The notes under the pieces were generated by a model. That model was given only the letters and a program-made list of their open reading frames with translations. It was not told where the DNA came from and searched no databases. Source: Anaerovirgula multivorans (GTDB taxonomy: Bacteria > Bacillota > Clostridia > Peptostreptococcales > Natronincolaceae). From it: 64,000 nt of DNA. Positions within the stretch are counted from its first letter, which is position 1; each line of letters starts with the position of its first letter. A program made the position numbers and the translations under genes. This document shows positions 1-8,190 of this stretch, piece after piece. The stretch spans positions 25,495-89,494 of the forward strand of contig NZ_FZOJ01000019.1 in assembly GCF_900188145.1 (NCBI RefSeq), in the 5' to 3' direction.

Positions 1-462
1 TGATAAACCCATAACCTTTGCTGATTCTTCAATTGTTAAGCCAAACATATCTACAAGTGAAAATACTATTCGTTGATTATTTGATAGCCTATGTACCATT
101 GTTAGAAAACAACCATTCTGAATATCTTTTATCGTTTCATCTACAATAACTTCATCATCAAGGGTTGGTAATGAATTATCAATAGTTATTAAATCTCCAT
201 CTTTATGAAGTTGCTCAAGTTCATCATAGGACATCTCCTTTATATTATTCTGTTTTCTGATAATTATTAAATGTATATTAAAACAAATACTTCTTAACCA
301 ATATTTCATTGAGTCATGCTCTCGTAATTGGTTCAGTTTCTCATAGGCTTTAAGGAAAGTTTCTTGTGTTAAGTCCTCAGCATGTTCCTTATTGTTTGTT
401 AATTTGTAGGCGAAAGCATATATATATTTATTGTAATCTTTAAATATTTTTCCAAAATCCAT
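1..462 (-). CDS. ECF-type RNA polymerase sigma factor, C-terminus beyond window edge
   Basis: The reverse strand is open from the ATG at 460-462 to the window edge (154 codons, no stop), so the C-terminus is missing. A GGAGG box 9 bases ahead of the ATG sets the start. The N-terminal half shows sigma-70 region 2: a YIYAFAYKLTNN helix, then AEDLTQETFLKAYEKL (the core-binding helix) and the MKYWLRSICFN stretch. The visible end, LTIEESAKVMGLS, looks like the start of the region 4 helix-turn-helix. ECF sigma factors direct RNA polymerase to small stress or envelope regulons and are usually held by an anti-sigma factor encoded next door, which here would be outside the window. The family is clear; the regulon is not visible. 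Confidence 0.85.
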   Translation of the reverse strand, partial: MDFGKIFKDYNKYIYAFAYKLTNNKEHAEDLTQETFLKAYEKLNQLREHDSMKYWLRSICFNIHLIIIRKQNNIKEMSYDELEQLHKDGDLITIDNSLPTLDDEVIVDETIKDIQNGCFLTMVHRLSNNQRIVFSLVDMFGLTIEESAKVMGLS

Positions 463-598
463 ATAATAAATCCTCCTATCTCAATTTTTGAAATATATCT
501 CTGGATTTCTCTTGAAATCTCAGCATTTGATTCTTTTATATTTAAATTTCTTTACTTATTATAAAATCAACTATCTTTATGAAGAATCAAACATCTTA
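463..598. other. Upstream region of the sigma factor gene
   Basis: AT-rich spacer between the sigma factor start and the transposase remnant. On the minus strand it holds TTTTATAAT (around 560-568), a possible -10 element, but no convincing -35 partner. I see no other gene or structure. Confidence 0.3.
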
Positions 599-725
599 GT
601 TAGTACTTACATATGATAAATTCCTGTTTTACTCTTTTTTTCGTGCTTGCCTTGGCATATCCTACCACCTCAGCAACATTATGTCATGTTCATCCCCGTC
701 AGACGAGTCCCTGTCCCCTTGTCTG
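599..725 (-). pseudogene. Remnant 5' end of a REP-associated (Y1/IS200-like) transposase with its REP hairpin
   Basis: On the minus strand the ATG at 656-658 starts MPRQARKK. A one-base shift then restores SKTGIYH before a stop. MPRQAR-K-SKTGIYHI is the typical N-terminus of REP-associated tyrosine (Y1) transposases in Firmicutes. Just upstream (696-723) lies an imperfect palindrome, CAGAC-AAG then CT-CGTCTG, with a G-rich loop, as expected of the REP sequences these enzymes act on. Everything after the first 15 or so codons is missing, so it is a dead fragment wedged between the NlpC/P60 gene and the sigma factor gene. Confidence 0.6.
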
Positions 726-732
726 CTCCAAA

Positions 733-757
733 AACAGCCGAGGCTTTTGCCTCGACC
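733..757 (-). terminator. Intrinsic terminator of the NlpC/P60 gene
   Basis: Perfect 6-bp stem CGAGGC / GCCTCG (739-744 and 749-754) with a 4-base loop. Read on the minus strand it is followed by a TGTTTTTG run. It lies about 25 bases beyond the NlpC/P60 stop codon. Confidence 0.65.
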
Positions 758-780
758 TAGTTAGATTACTGCTATATTGT

Positions 781-3138
781 TTAAAGCAATCGTCTTGCTC
801 CCAAGTATCGTTCGCTCCAATACTCGTGATATCTTAAGTTTCTTTCTTTTACCCCTGTACTTGTAAGTATAATAAATGAACCTTCCCCTGCATTTATACC
901 TGCCATAGATGGTATATCTTCGGATAGATTGCTTCTAAAAAACATAAGATCTCCTTCTTTAAGTGCTTCAGACAAAATTGTTTCACCTAAATTCCATTGC
1001 TCATAGGCGTTAGAGGGTAATTGTAAATGAATATCTGTTGCTTCATAGAATACCTTTTGTACAAATTGTGCCGTTGTGTAGTCTTCAAATAAAGCATCTA
1101 TATATTCTTTTGCCTTAATGACAGCAGAATGGTTATTTTCGATTTTTTCATATCGTCTTGCACCAACATATCGTGTACTCCAGTAGCTATCTGATATATT
1201 AAGATGACGAATTACTACACCTTCAGACTCTGTTACAATAATAAACTGCTCATTTCCAATATATAATCCTGGTAATAGCACCATGTTGGAGCCTTCGAAG
1301 AATAGGGCATCTCCAATCATTAAATCGTCCCTTTCTATTTCATTTCCTAAAGCCCATTGTTGAGATGAATATCTTGGTAAATCAATATCTAAACCTGCCT
1401 TCATAACGTATTGTAAAAACCCAGAGTGATCAAAGCCTTCTTTTGTATTTCCTCCTGCTAAGTAAGGTATACCTAGAGTTTTATAGGCTTCTTCAACAAT
1501 TTTAGAATCTAGCCTCAAACTAAGGGAGTCAAAGCGTTTTACTCCTGTATAATGATTCATCCAATATTGTCCTAAATAACTGATTGTAGTCATACCTTCG
1601 TCACCAGAAGCATGAATCATATAATTATTTCCAAGGTAAATTGCCGCATGCGATATCCCTTCCTGCCATGTTCCTGAAAAATAAATTACATCTCCAGGGC
1701 GCTTGTTTTCATAATCGATAGTTTCGCCTACTTCATATTGATTATAAGTTATGCGAGGCAAATAAATCTTTTTAGTATCTCTAAAGGCTGTCTGAATTAA
1801 ATAAGAACAGTCAAAACCATCAATGGTATTACCGCCTAACAAATAAGGAGTTTCTAGATATTTCATTGCTTCTCGAATCACTAAATTATCATGTTCCCTA
1901 TAGTTTTCAGGCTGAAGATAATATATATCTGACTCTGTAAATCGTTTTGCCCCTTCATATATGGATGACCAATACTCACTCTCAATATCCCTTTCCACAA
2001 CTCCATCTGTTACCGTCTGAACTATAAATATACCATTTCCTTTATAAATACCAGGTATAAGGCTGCTTCCTTGGAAAAACACTAAGTCTCCTGCTTGAAG
2101 TTCTTCTTTAGAAATAGATTCACCTACTTCATAGATTCTATCGGAAAAGACAGATAATTGTATGTCAAAGGTGTCTTTAAAAACATAACGTACAAAATTG
2201 GTCGTGTTAAAGCCCTCGGCTGGTGATTTTCCATCTGGATTATAGGGTGTTCCAAGCAAGTCCATAGCTTTTTGTACAATTGGATTGCTTACAAGGGAGT
2301 CCTCAATAATTGTTTTAGTAAACCGCCTTGCTCCTAGAAATCTAGCTTTCCAATAATCACTTGTCTCTAGATCTATTACAGTAACCCCGTTAGTTGTGAC
2401 AATAACAAAAATATCATTGTCTATGTAAATTCCTGGTAGTCGTACACTGCTACCTTGAAAGAATAGTACATCACCAGATTCAATATCAATCGCATCTACT
2501 TCCATACCTACTTGCCATTGTTCGTTCGATGTTTTTGGAAAATCTAGTTTTTTTACTTCACGAAAAACGTATTGTACAAAGCCTGAATGATCAAAACCAT
2601 TTGGATCATTACCTCCAAGTTCATAAGGAGATTCTACTAATTCGAGGGCTTTTACGGCTACAGGATTTAATTCATTAGCTATATTTGTGTAGCGCCTTAC
2701 CCCATTATACCGATCCCTCCAATAGGAATGTTCTACTATATTCCGTTCTACTACACCTTCATCAGTTGCTACAACGATAATGACATTATCTCCTTTGTAT
2801 ATTGCTGGTATTAGGTTGCTGCTTCCTTCAAAGAAAAGAACATCTCCAGGCTGTATTTCACTACGTTCTATAGGTTCACCTAGTTTCCATAACTGTGAAG
2901 GCGATCCAGGGAGGACTATATTTTCTTTCTCTCTAAAAACATACTGAATAAACCCAGTGCTATTAAATCCTTCTTCTGGTGTATTCCCGCCCTGTTTAAA
3001 AGGTTTGCCTATTAAACTTTCTGCAAATAAAACTGTTTGAATTTCTGTCTCATTATTATAACCATAGGATGAGATTTTAACAGTTAACAGAATCAATAGG
3101 ACTAACCCTATGACATTTAGTTTTTTAAATTGGTTCAT
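781..3138 (-). CDS. Secreted protein of six NlpC/P60-like repeats, only the fourth catalytically complete
   Basis: 785 residues with an N-terminal hydrophobic signal segment (residues 7-24) and GAGGAGG ahead of the ATG. Six repeats of about 125 residues follow, each with a GGN-GF-...-YVF block and a GD-FF-GS block. NlpC/P60 enzymes are cysteine peptidases that cut peptidoglycan stem peptides using Cys-His-polar residues. Only repeat 4 (about 418-535) has GFDCS (Cys444), SHAAIYLG (His497) and MIHAS (His509). The aligned positions of the others read GFNST, GFDHS, GFNTT, GFDHS and a shortened sixth repeat (YTTAQF), and they also lack the histidines. The protein therefore looks like one active hydrolase among five binding or structural copies. 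It is transcribed alone from its own promoter. Confidence 0.9.
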   Translation of the reverse strand: MNQFKKLNVIGLVLLILLTVKISSYGYNNETEIQTVLFAESLIGKPFKQGGNTPEEGFNSTGFIQYVFREKENIVLPGSPSQLWKLGEPIERSEIQPGDVLFFEGSSNLIPAIYKGDNVIIVVATDEGVVERNIVEHSYWRDRYNGVRRYTNIANELNPVAVKALELVESPYELGGNDPNGFDHSGFVQYVFREVKKLDFPKTSNEQWQVGMEVDAIDIESGDVLFFQGSSVRLPGIYIDNDIFVIVTTNGVTVIDLETSDYWKARFLGARRFTKTIIEDSLVSNPIVQKAMDLLGTPYNPDGKSPAEGFNTTNFVRYVFKDTFDIQLSVFSDRIYEVGESISKEELQAGDLVFFQGSSLIPGIYKGNGIFIVQTVTDGVVERDIESEYWSSIYEGAKRFTESDIYYLQPENYREHDNLVIREAMKYLETPYLLGGNTIDGFDCSYLIQTAFRDTKKIYLPRITYNQYEVGETIDYENKRPGDVIYFSGTWQEGISHAAIYLGNNYMIHASGDEGMTTISYLGQYWMNHYTGVKRFDSLSLRLDSKIVEEAYKTLGIPYLAGGNTKEGFDHSGFLQYVMKAGLDIDLPRYSSQQWALGNEIERDDLMIGDALFFEGSNMVLLPGLYIGNEQFIIVTESEGVVIRHLNISDSYWSTRYVGARRYEKIENNHSAVIKAKEYIDALFEDYTTAQFVQKVFYEATDIHLQLPSNAYEQWNLGETILSEALKEGDLMFFRSNLSEDIPSMAGINAGEGSFIILTSTGVKERNLRYHEYWSERYLGARRLL

Positions 3139-3272
3139 TTTAAAATCCTCCTCTTCTTTACTAATTAATTATGATAGCTATCGACACCACAAGTACTAAT
3201 ATTAGTCTGTAGCGATTTATCCATGGTGACCATTTCAACATTTCTGTGCTTTCCACGAGGGATCGTTTAGTA

Positions 3273-3302
3273 ATTTTAACAGACTTTGTATACTAAAAAC
3301 AA
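3273..3302 (-). promoter_or_regulatory. Probable sigma-A promoter of the NlpC/P60 gene
   Basis: On the minus strand, TTGTTT (3297-3302) and TAAAAT (3273-3278) are 18 bases apart, with an extended TG before the -10. This leaves a leader of about 130 bases, including the dyad ATGGT-G-ACCAT near 3223-3233, before the gene. I could not match the leader to a known riboswitch. Confidence 0.5.
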
Positions 3303-3370
3303 CGATTGAGAAAAATTCAGGGGGGCATTATCGCTGAAAATTTAGATATCGCTGTTATATATACTCCTGT

Positions 3371-4735
3371 TTACTTCTTTGACAAATGTACGCAAATTTC
3401 TACATGAGGCGTATGAGGAAACATATCCATACACTTCACTTTCCCTACCTTATAGCCACTAGCTTCTAATTCAGTAAGATCCCGTACCATTGTTTTAGGA
3501 TTACACGACACATAAATGATTTTATCTGCATTAAAGCTTATGATATCCTTTAACGCTTGTGGATGAATTCCAGCCCTCGGAGGATCGATGATGATGATAT
3601 CTGGTTTCTCCGTTAGCTTTCTTACTTCCTCTTTTACGTCTCCAACAATGAATGTGCAGTTATGTAATTGATTAAGGGTTGCATTTTCTCTAGCAGCTTT
3701 AACAGCATCCTCAACAATTTCAATTCCTATGACCTTTTCAGCATTTGGAGCCACGATTTGTCCTATGGTGCCTGTACCACAATACAAATCAAAAACAATC
3801 TGATTTTGTGCATTCCCCACAAAATCTCTTACAATAGAATACAGTTTTTCGGCACCTTGAGAGTTTGTTTGAAAAAAAGAGAAGGCAGATATTTTGAATT
3901 GTAAGCCCAATAGTCTTTCTATGATATAATCTCGACCAAATAAAATATGAGTCTCATCGCTTTGAACAACATCTGCTAAATTGTCATTGAATGTATGTAA
4001 AAAACCAACTATATTCCCCTGCAAATCCAATTTTAATAAGTCTTCAGTCAAATCCTTTAGGTCTACTTTGCTTTGAGTAGTTGTTACTAAGTTTATCATA
4101 ATTTCCTCTGTAAACCTAGCTTTCCTTATAACTAGATGTCTCAAATATCCTTCATGTCTTCTGGAGTTGTAGTAAGACACATTCTTTTTGCTGAAGTACT
4201 CTAAAATGTGGGAAAGCAATTTCCTAAAATCCTCATCCATAATACGACAGGCATCCACTGTCACAATATCATAATGTCTGCCACGTTTATGCATTCCTAG
4301 GGTTAAAGGGCCTCCCTTTTCTTCATCGCCAAAGGAGAATTCCATTTTATTTCTATAATCAAAGGCTTCAGGGCTACCCTCTATTTCTAACCATTGATAA
4401 TCTTTTATATTTACTTCATCGAAAAGTCTTTTCACTTGATTTTCTTTCAACTCCAGCTGCTTTTCATAAGCTATTGCCTGTTGAAAGCATCCACCACATT
4501 TCCCAAAATGCTGACAGGTTTCTTGATTTTCTAGTGGTGAGTCTTCTAGTATCTCAAGTATTTGTGCCTCTGCTTCTTTGTTTTTTATTTTTTTTACATA
4601 GGCCTTCACTACTTGTCCTGGTATACCATGTTTTACAGTTACCTTGTAATTTCCTACATGCCCATAGCCTTTCCCACCAAACTCACTGTCTTTTATTTTA
4701 AACTCTACAATTTCTTTTCTTTTCAATTTTGCCAC
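3371..4735 (-). CDS. rlmD: 23S rRNA (uracil-5-)-methyltransferase, RlmD/RumA family
   Basis: This enzyme would transfer a methyl group from SAM to C5 of a uridine in 23S rRNA. The start is taken at the GTG at 4733-4735 because AGGAG sits 8 bases ahead; a TTG seven codons upstream lacks a site. The protein has 454 residues: an N-terminal TRAM domain (about 5-60), four cysteines for the 4Fe-4S cluster (C74, C80, C83, C163), the SAM-binding motif FDLYCGTGTIGQ, the IIDPPRAG motif and the catalytic nucleophile in VSCNPKTM (C411). All family hallmarks are intact. Firmicutes often carry two paralogues (RlmC/RlmD-like), so the exact uridine is not certain. Confidence 0.93.
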   Translation of the reverse strand: MAKLKRKEIVEFKIKDSEFGGKGYGHVGNYKVTVKHGIPGQVVKAYVKKIKNKEAEAQILEILEDSPLENQETCQHFGKCGGCFQQAIAYEKQLELKENQVKRLFDEVNIKDYQWLEIEGSPEAFDYRNKMEFSFGDEEKGGPLTLGMHKRGRHYDIVTVDACRIMDEDFRKLLSHILEYFSKKNVSYYNSRRHEGYLRHLVIRKARFTEEIMINLVTTTQSKVDLKDLTEDLLKLDLQGNIVGFLHTFNDNLADVVQSDETHILFGRDYIIERLLGLQFKISAFSFFQTNSQGAEKLYSIVRDFVGNAQNQIVFDLYCGTGTIGQIVAPNAEKVIGIEIVEDAVKAARENATLNQLHNCTFIVGDVKEEVRKLTEKPDIIIIDPPRAGIHPQALKDIISFNADKIIYVSCNPKTMVRDLTELEASGYKVGKVKCMDMFPHTPHVEICVHLSKK

Positions 4736-4876
4736 TTTTTTCACTCCTATTATCAAAATGCTTTTAAACTATATTTACTAAGAGCGGAGTCATCCACGCT
4801 TAGCATCATATTCCCTTATAGAGACATTTTTTCATAGCTAGTAATTCTAGTTCTTATTAGTTTGTATCAAAAACCA

Positions 4877-4918
4877 AAAAATATAGTGACCTTGCCACAA
4901 TGATTGGCCACTATATTA
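4877..4918 (-). terminator. Intrinsic terminator of the SAM methyltransferase gene
   Basis: Inverted repeat AATATAGTG-A-CC with GG-C-CACTATATT around a 16-base loop. On the minus strand it is followed by TTTTTTGGTTTTT. It lies 33 bases beyond the methyltransferase stop. Confidence 0.75.
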
Positions 4919-4950
4919 TATCCTAAATAAACTTTTTAATCAAAACCTTT

Positions 4951-5715
4951 CTATTTTCTTGCCTTTAAGATATAAGCAGGAGCTAAAAATTCTTTTGTTT
5001 GTTCGAATTCCTTTACTAATGCCTCTGTCAATTCTACAAATCCATCTTTAAGGTGCTTATTTTCTAAATCGTTAGATGCTTTTATCAGAGTTTGTTTTCT
5101 CTTATCTAGAAATTTTGTAGCCATCTCTGCATTGATTTTTTCATCAAATTCTCTCCAATGAACGTCTTTGAACTCCACTATTTTTAGGGCTTCTTCCAAA
5201 TCATTGGGATGAATTTCATTGAAAGAAGGCATTGCCTTTAAGATACTGATACTCTTAATAATTCTCAGTCTTTTTGACCAATAGGTATAATCCCCACTGT
5301 CAACAGCCCAAATTGGTATTTCTTCTGTTATCAATAATTGTCCATCTGTTTTAAGCACCCTATAAAATTCTTTTAGTGCTTTCATTACTCTTAAAGGAAA
5401 TTGCTCTACAGAGGAAAGCGTATAATTACAAACAATTATATCTATAGAACTAGAAGCAATAAAATGCAAGTCGCTTAAATCCCCTTTTCTTAAGGTTAAT
5501 TTACTAAAACTATCTTTAATGTCTCCTTCAATCTCATTAAAATGACTATCGTCAATATCAACGGAAATTAATTCTGTTCTCCAATTGTTTTCAACTACTT
5601 TATTGGCAATGAGCCTTGTAGTATTACCCCAACTGGTTCCCCCCTCCAAAACCTTCTTGCCGTGGAGATCAATTCCCTCCCAAAGAAATTTGTCAGCAGT
5701 GATAATCTTATACAT
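4951..5715 (-). CDS. Class I SAM-dependent methyltransferase
   Basis: 254 residues; AAAGGAGGG ahead of the ATG fixes the start. The N-terminal half is a Rossmann-like SAM-binding fold: KKVLEGGTSWGNTT as motif I, SVDIDDSHF as the acidic motif II, KGDLSDLHF, and DIIVCNYTLSSV followed by EFYRVLKTDGQLLIT, the pattern of methyltransferase families 11/25. The C-terminal part (about 140-254) is charged and helical and gives no clue to the substrate. It lies 25 bases downstream of the gene at 5741-6292, probably in one transcript. The substrate is unknown. Confidence 0.8.
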   Translation of the reverse strand: MYKIITADKFLWEGIDLHGKKVLEGGTSWGNTTRLIANKVVENNWRTELISVDIDDSHFNEIEGDIKDSFSKLTLRKGDLSDLHFIASSSIDIIVCNYTLSSVEQFPLRVMKALKEFYRVLKTDGQLLITEEIPIWAVDSGDYTYWSKRLRIIKSISILKAMPSFNEIHPNDLEEALKIVEFKDVHWREFDEKINAEMATKFLDKRKQTLIKASNDLENKHLKDGFVELTEALVKEFEQTKEFLAPAYILKARK

Positions 5716-5740
5716 AATATCCCTCCTTTGGTTTCTTCAA

Positions 5741-6292
5741 TTAATACTTTTCATTGATGTAATTTTCTATTAAAGATTTTTTTATTCCTTCCTTAAATAC
5801 GCCCTCTTCTTTTAATCGATCTAAAAGCCATTCGCTTCTAGAGTGTAAAATAACCTGTTCATGATCTTTAAAAATAATTTCAAATAGGTTTTCTCTTAAG
5901 TTAGAGGATGTTACCTTTATGTAGTAGGCTTCAACATCATAAAAATCTAATAGTTCAATAGCCCTTAAAGTGGATTGATCTTTCTTGTGATAGTAGTAGT
6001 TTACTTTGTCTAAGTATTCCTTATAAATGTCTGGATGCTTATCATACTTTTTGATTTCCTTCGATTTTAAGTAACAATATTTTGCCATCATATTATAAAA
6101 TTGATAATTATATATGGCCTTATTAAAGTTATCAACTCGCTTAAATGGCTTTATGTTCATTCGTTGAATATAAGCGTAGCTTTCCTCAATATATTCTTTT
6201 TTACTAATATCACCCTTTTTAAATTGTTGTATTAAGCTTTGTCTTTGTTGAAAAAACTTATCAAATATGTTTTCGCCTGGAGTATATTTCAT
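5741..6292 (-). CDS. Uncharacterised clostridial protein, possibly DUF6648
   Basis: 183 residues, no signal peptide or membrane segment. It is rich in Lys, Tyr and Glu, with a helical N-terminus (ENIFDKFFQQRQSLIQQF then KGDISKKEYIEESYAYIQ). The pattern resembles conserved clostridial proteins I associate with DUF6648, but I hold that name only loosely. No catalytic motif is visible. It precedes a methyltransferase gene by 25 bases, so they may be co-transcribed. Function unknown. Confidence 0.65.
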   Translation of the reverse strand: MKYTPGENIFDKFFQQRQSLIQQFKKGDISKKEYIEESYAYIQRMNIKPFKRVDNFNKAIYNYQFYNMMAKYCYLKSKEIKKYDKHPDIYKEYLDKVNYYYHKKDQSTLRAIELLDFYDVEAYYIKVTSSNLRENLFEIIFKDHEQVILHSRSEWLLDRLKEEGVFKEGIKKSLIENYINEKY

Positions 6293-6423
6293 TTTAACAC
6301 CCTCTATTATGTCTTATTCATCCTTGTTTGAGAAAACCCTATTGGTTATAACAAAGTCTTCCTTTGTAAGATTTATAGGATGACTTATTACAACTACATT
6401 GGATTGATAATTTTCTATCGATT

Positions 6424-6450
6424 ATAAAGAAAGACTCCCTTCGAGGAGCC
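6424..6450 (-). terminator. Intrinsic terminator of pssA
   Basis: On the minus strand GGCTCCT-CGAA-GGGAGTC (one G-T pair) is followed by TTTCTTTAT, directly after the pssA stop codon. Confidence 0.7.
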
Positions 6451-6451
6451 T

Positions 6452-6967
6452 TTATCTTTTCTTCAATTTAATTCTCTTACTTACCATAGAATATGATAAA
6501 AATAGCACCATCATTCCTATAAAATGAGTGTTTATTTCGTAGTTAATGGAGTATAAAGTAATTAATGCCAAGATACCTCCACACATGGTAATAGGTATTC
6601 CCATATAAACGCCTTCAAATTCCATAATATTATAGCGTGCCAATCGGTATGCTCCTGATACTGCGAAAATTACCATGATACCAATTCCTATAACACCAAA
6701 ATCTACTAAAAGAAAACTCCAAATTAAAACAGCAGGTGCAACCCCAAAAGATATTAAATCACATAATGAGTCCAGTTCTTTCCCTAATTCACTCTCAACG
6801 TCTAATTTTCTTGCCAATTGTCCATCGAATCTGTCCATGAAGGCAGCTAGTAATATTAAAACTGCTGAAATGGTATAGGATTCGTTTATTATGCTAACTA
6901 TTGCTAAGATTCCTAGAGTTAAGTTCAAAAAAGTAAACATATTTGGAATATGCGCTTTTACCTTCAC
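6452..6967 (-). CDS. pssA: CDP-diacylglycerol--serine O-phosphatidyltransferase
   Basis: Makes phosphatidylserine from CDP-diacylglycerol and serine, the first step towards phosphatidylethanolamine, in the membrane. The 171-residue protein starts at a GTG behind GAGGTGAG. It carries the CDP-alcohol phosphotransferase signature D-x2-DG-x2-AR-x8-G-x3-D-x3-D as DRFDGQLAR then GKELDSLCD (about residues 45-70). It has around five membrane segments and the short C-terminus typical of Gram-positive PssA. No psd gene is adjacent. The motif alone would also fit other CDP-alcohol transferases, but the N-terminal HIPNMFTFLNLTLG and the length favour PssA. Confidence 0.88.
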   Translation of the reverse strand: MKVKAHIPNMFTFLNLTLGILAIVSIINESYTISAVLILLAAFMDRFDGQLARKLDVESELGKELDSLCDLISFGVAPAVLIWSFLLVDFGVIGIGIMVIFAVSGAYRLARYNIMEFEGVYMGIPITMCGGILALITLYSINYEINTHFIGMMVLFLSYSMVSKRIKLKKR

Positions 6968-7299
6968 TTTTTCTCACCTCAATTCTTATTAATTTTATAG
7001 CAAAAATAATATGAATATGTTTAAATTATATCAACTTCTATTATACTATTTTACTTCATTTTCTTTAAAATTCATAGTCTTATTTGGAAAAAAACATATA
7101 ATTTAAAAGCAAGTGCACTTTATCAGTATAAGTGATATTACTTATTATGTCTATTATTTTTATCCTACACCCATTATTTCTTCATTATAATATATTGTAT
7201 GAATATTACTTAAATTTTCTGAAAGATTTAAGTATTAATTGTTGAGTATTCCCCTCGAACGACAAGTTGATGAGATTATCTTTTTAAGATAAGCTACGC
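6968..7299. other. Intergenic region with no recognised gene
   Basis: Very AT-rich. It holds the pssA upstream region and, near 7275-7295, a short hairpin ATTATCTT-TTTA-AGATAA beyond the DUF624 gene that lacks a good T-run. I see no coding frame or known RNA. Confidence 0.4.
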
Positions 7300-7950
7300 T
7301 TAACCTAGCGACCCTTCTTTACATGAAATTTTCTCCTGCTTCTTTTCAATCCTTGAGAATGTTGTTGACGCGCACCACATTATCACTAATCCAGTCATAC
7401 TAACACTAAAGAAAGGGACTAATCCTGGAATGAAATAAAAGAGATGATACAGTAACGCCAAACTCAGCACCAATGTAATCATTGCCAAAGGATTAATGAT
7501 TCCAATGACAGAAGCTACTTTAATATATTGGAAAAGTTTAAGATCATAATGCACATAAACGGGAAAAATAAAAAATAGAGTAATCAAATAAATAAACACC
7601 GTACAAAATAATCCAGCCAATAAAACAGTATGCATAGTTCCATCTACAGTTCCTAAAAATATATGATTAAAATAAATAATATACCCTACAACAGCAAAAA
7701 TAAGGCCCAATACATTTACTTTTATAAATTCTTTTTTGTAGGTACTTATAAACGTTGGAAAAATAGGAATATTTGGTTCTTTCATCACCCATTTACTTAA
7801 AACAGCAAACATTGCTACTGTTGCTGGTAATAGACCAAATACGACTAACCCTGCAAGTGTTGCAAACATCCATAGAAGATTCACATAAGCTAAGCGCCAA
7901 ATCCACTCACATGTTTGATAGAGTTTATTAGATATCTTGCTTACTTGCAT
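7300..7950 (-). CDS. DUF624 (YesL-like) membrane protein
   Basis: 216 residues with about five membrane segments; the N-terminus (YVNLLWMFATLAGLVVFGLLP) matches DUF624/YesL proteins. In Bacillus and Paenibacillus these genes sit in polysaccharide-use clusters next to YesM/YesN regulators and MalF/MalG-type permeases, as here, though their job is unknown. It follows xylB but lies beyond that gene's terminator, so it has partly separate transcription. AAAAGGAG precedes the ATG. The assignment rests on membrane topology, the N-terminal block and context. Confidence 0.75.
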   Translation of the reverse strand: MQVSKISNKLYQTCEWIWRLAYVNLLWMFATLAGLVVFGLLPATVAMFAVLSKWVMKEPNIPIFPTFISTYKKEFIKVNVLGLIFAVVGYIIYFNHIFLGTVDGTMHTVLLAGLFCTVFIYLITLFFIFPVYVHYDLKLFQYIKVASVIGIINPLAMITLVLSLALLYHLFYFIPGLVPFFSVSMTGLVIMWCASTTFSRIEKKQEKISCKEGSLG

Positions 7951-8096
7951 TTTTCAACACTCCTTTTCATCTTATTTGATGCTCTCCTTCTAACTATTTA
8001 ATAAGCTATTCTAATAAAACATCTCAATTTTGTATGATAAATACCCAAAAATCCTCTTTTTTCTAAAACCAAGATGTTTAAGAGCTATCTCTCCTC

Positions 8097-8186
8097 AAAA
8101 AAACAAAAGATGGATGTCCCATAAGCACTGCCCTTGTTAATCCTGCTTTATGAGCTGACTTTTTGCTGCTTGGTCATCCACCTTTT
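8097..8186 (-). terminator. Long stem-loop terminator after xylB
   Basis: AAAAGATGGATGTCC (8105-8119) pairs with GGTCATCCACCTTTT (8172-8186) with two mismatches across a 52-base loop. On the minus strand it runs into TTTTGTTTTTTTG. It starts a few bases after the xylB stop and closes the xylose operon. Confidence 0.7.
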
Positions 8187-8190
8187 AAAT

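Noticed and set aside
613..837. Plus-strand ORF of 74 codons with a hydrophobic start
   Set aside because: It is antisense to the REP-associated transposase remnant and the end of the NlpC/P60 gene, has no ribosome-binding site, and shows no protein-like pattern.
3139..3270. The NlpC/P60 leader as a c-di-AMP riboswitch
   Set aside because: Such riboswitches often precede wall hydrolase genes, but the leader lacks the conserved ydaO core sequences that I would expect.
8097..8186. The xylB-DUF624 gap as a T-box or riboswitch
   Set aside because: The only clear structure is the long closing stem with a T-run after the xylB stop, which a terminator explains.
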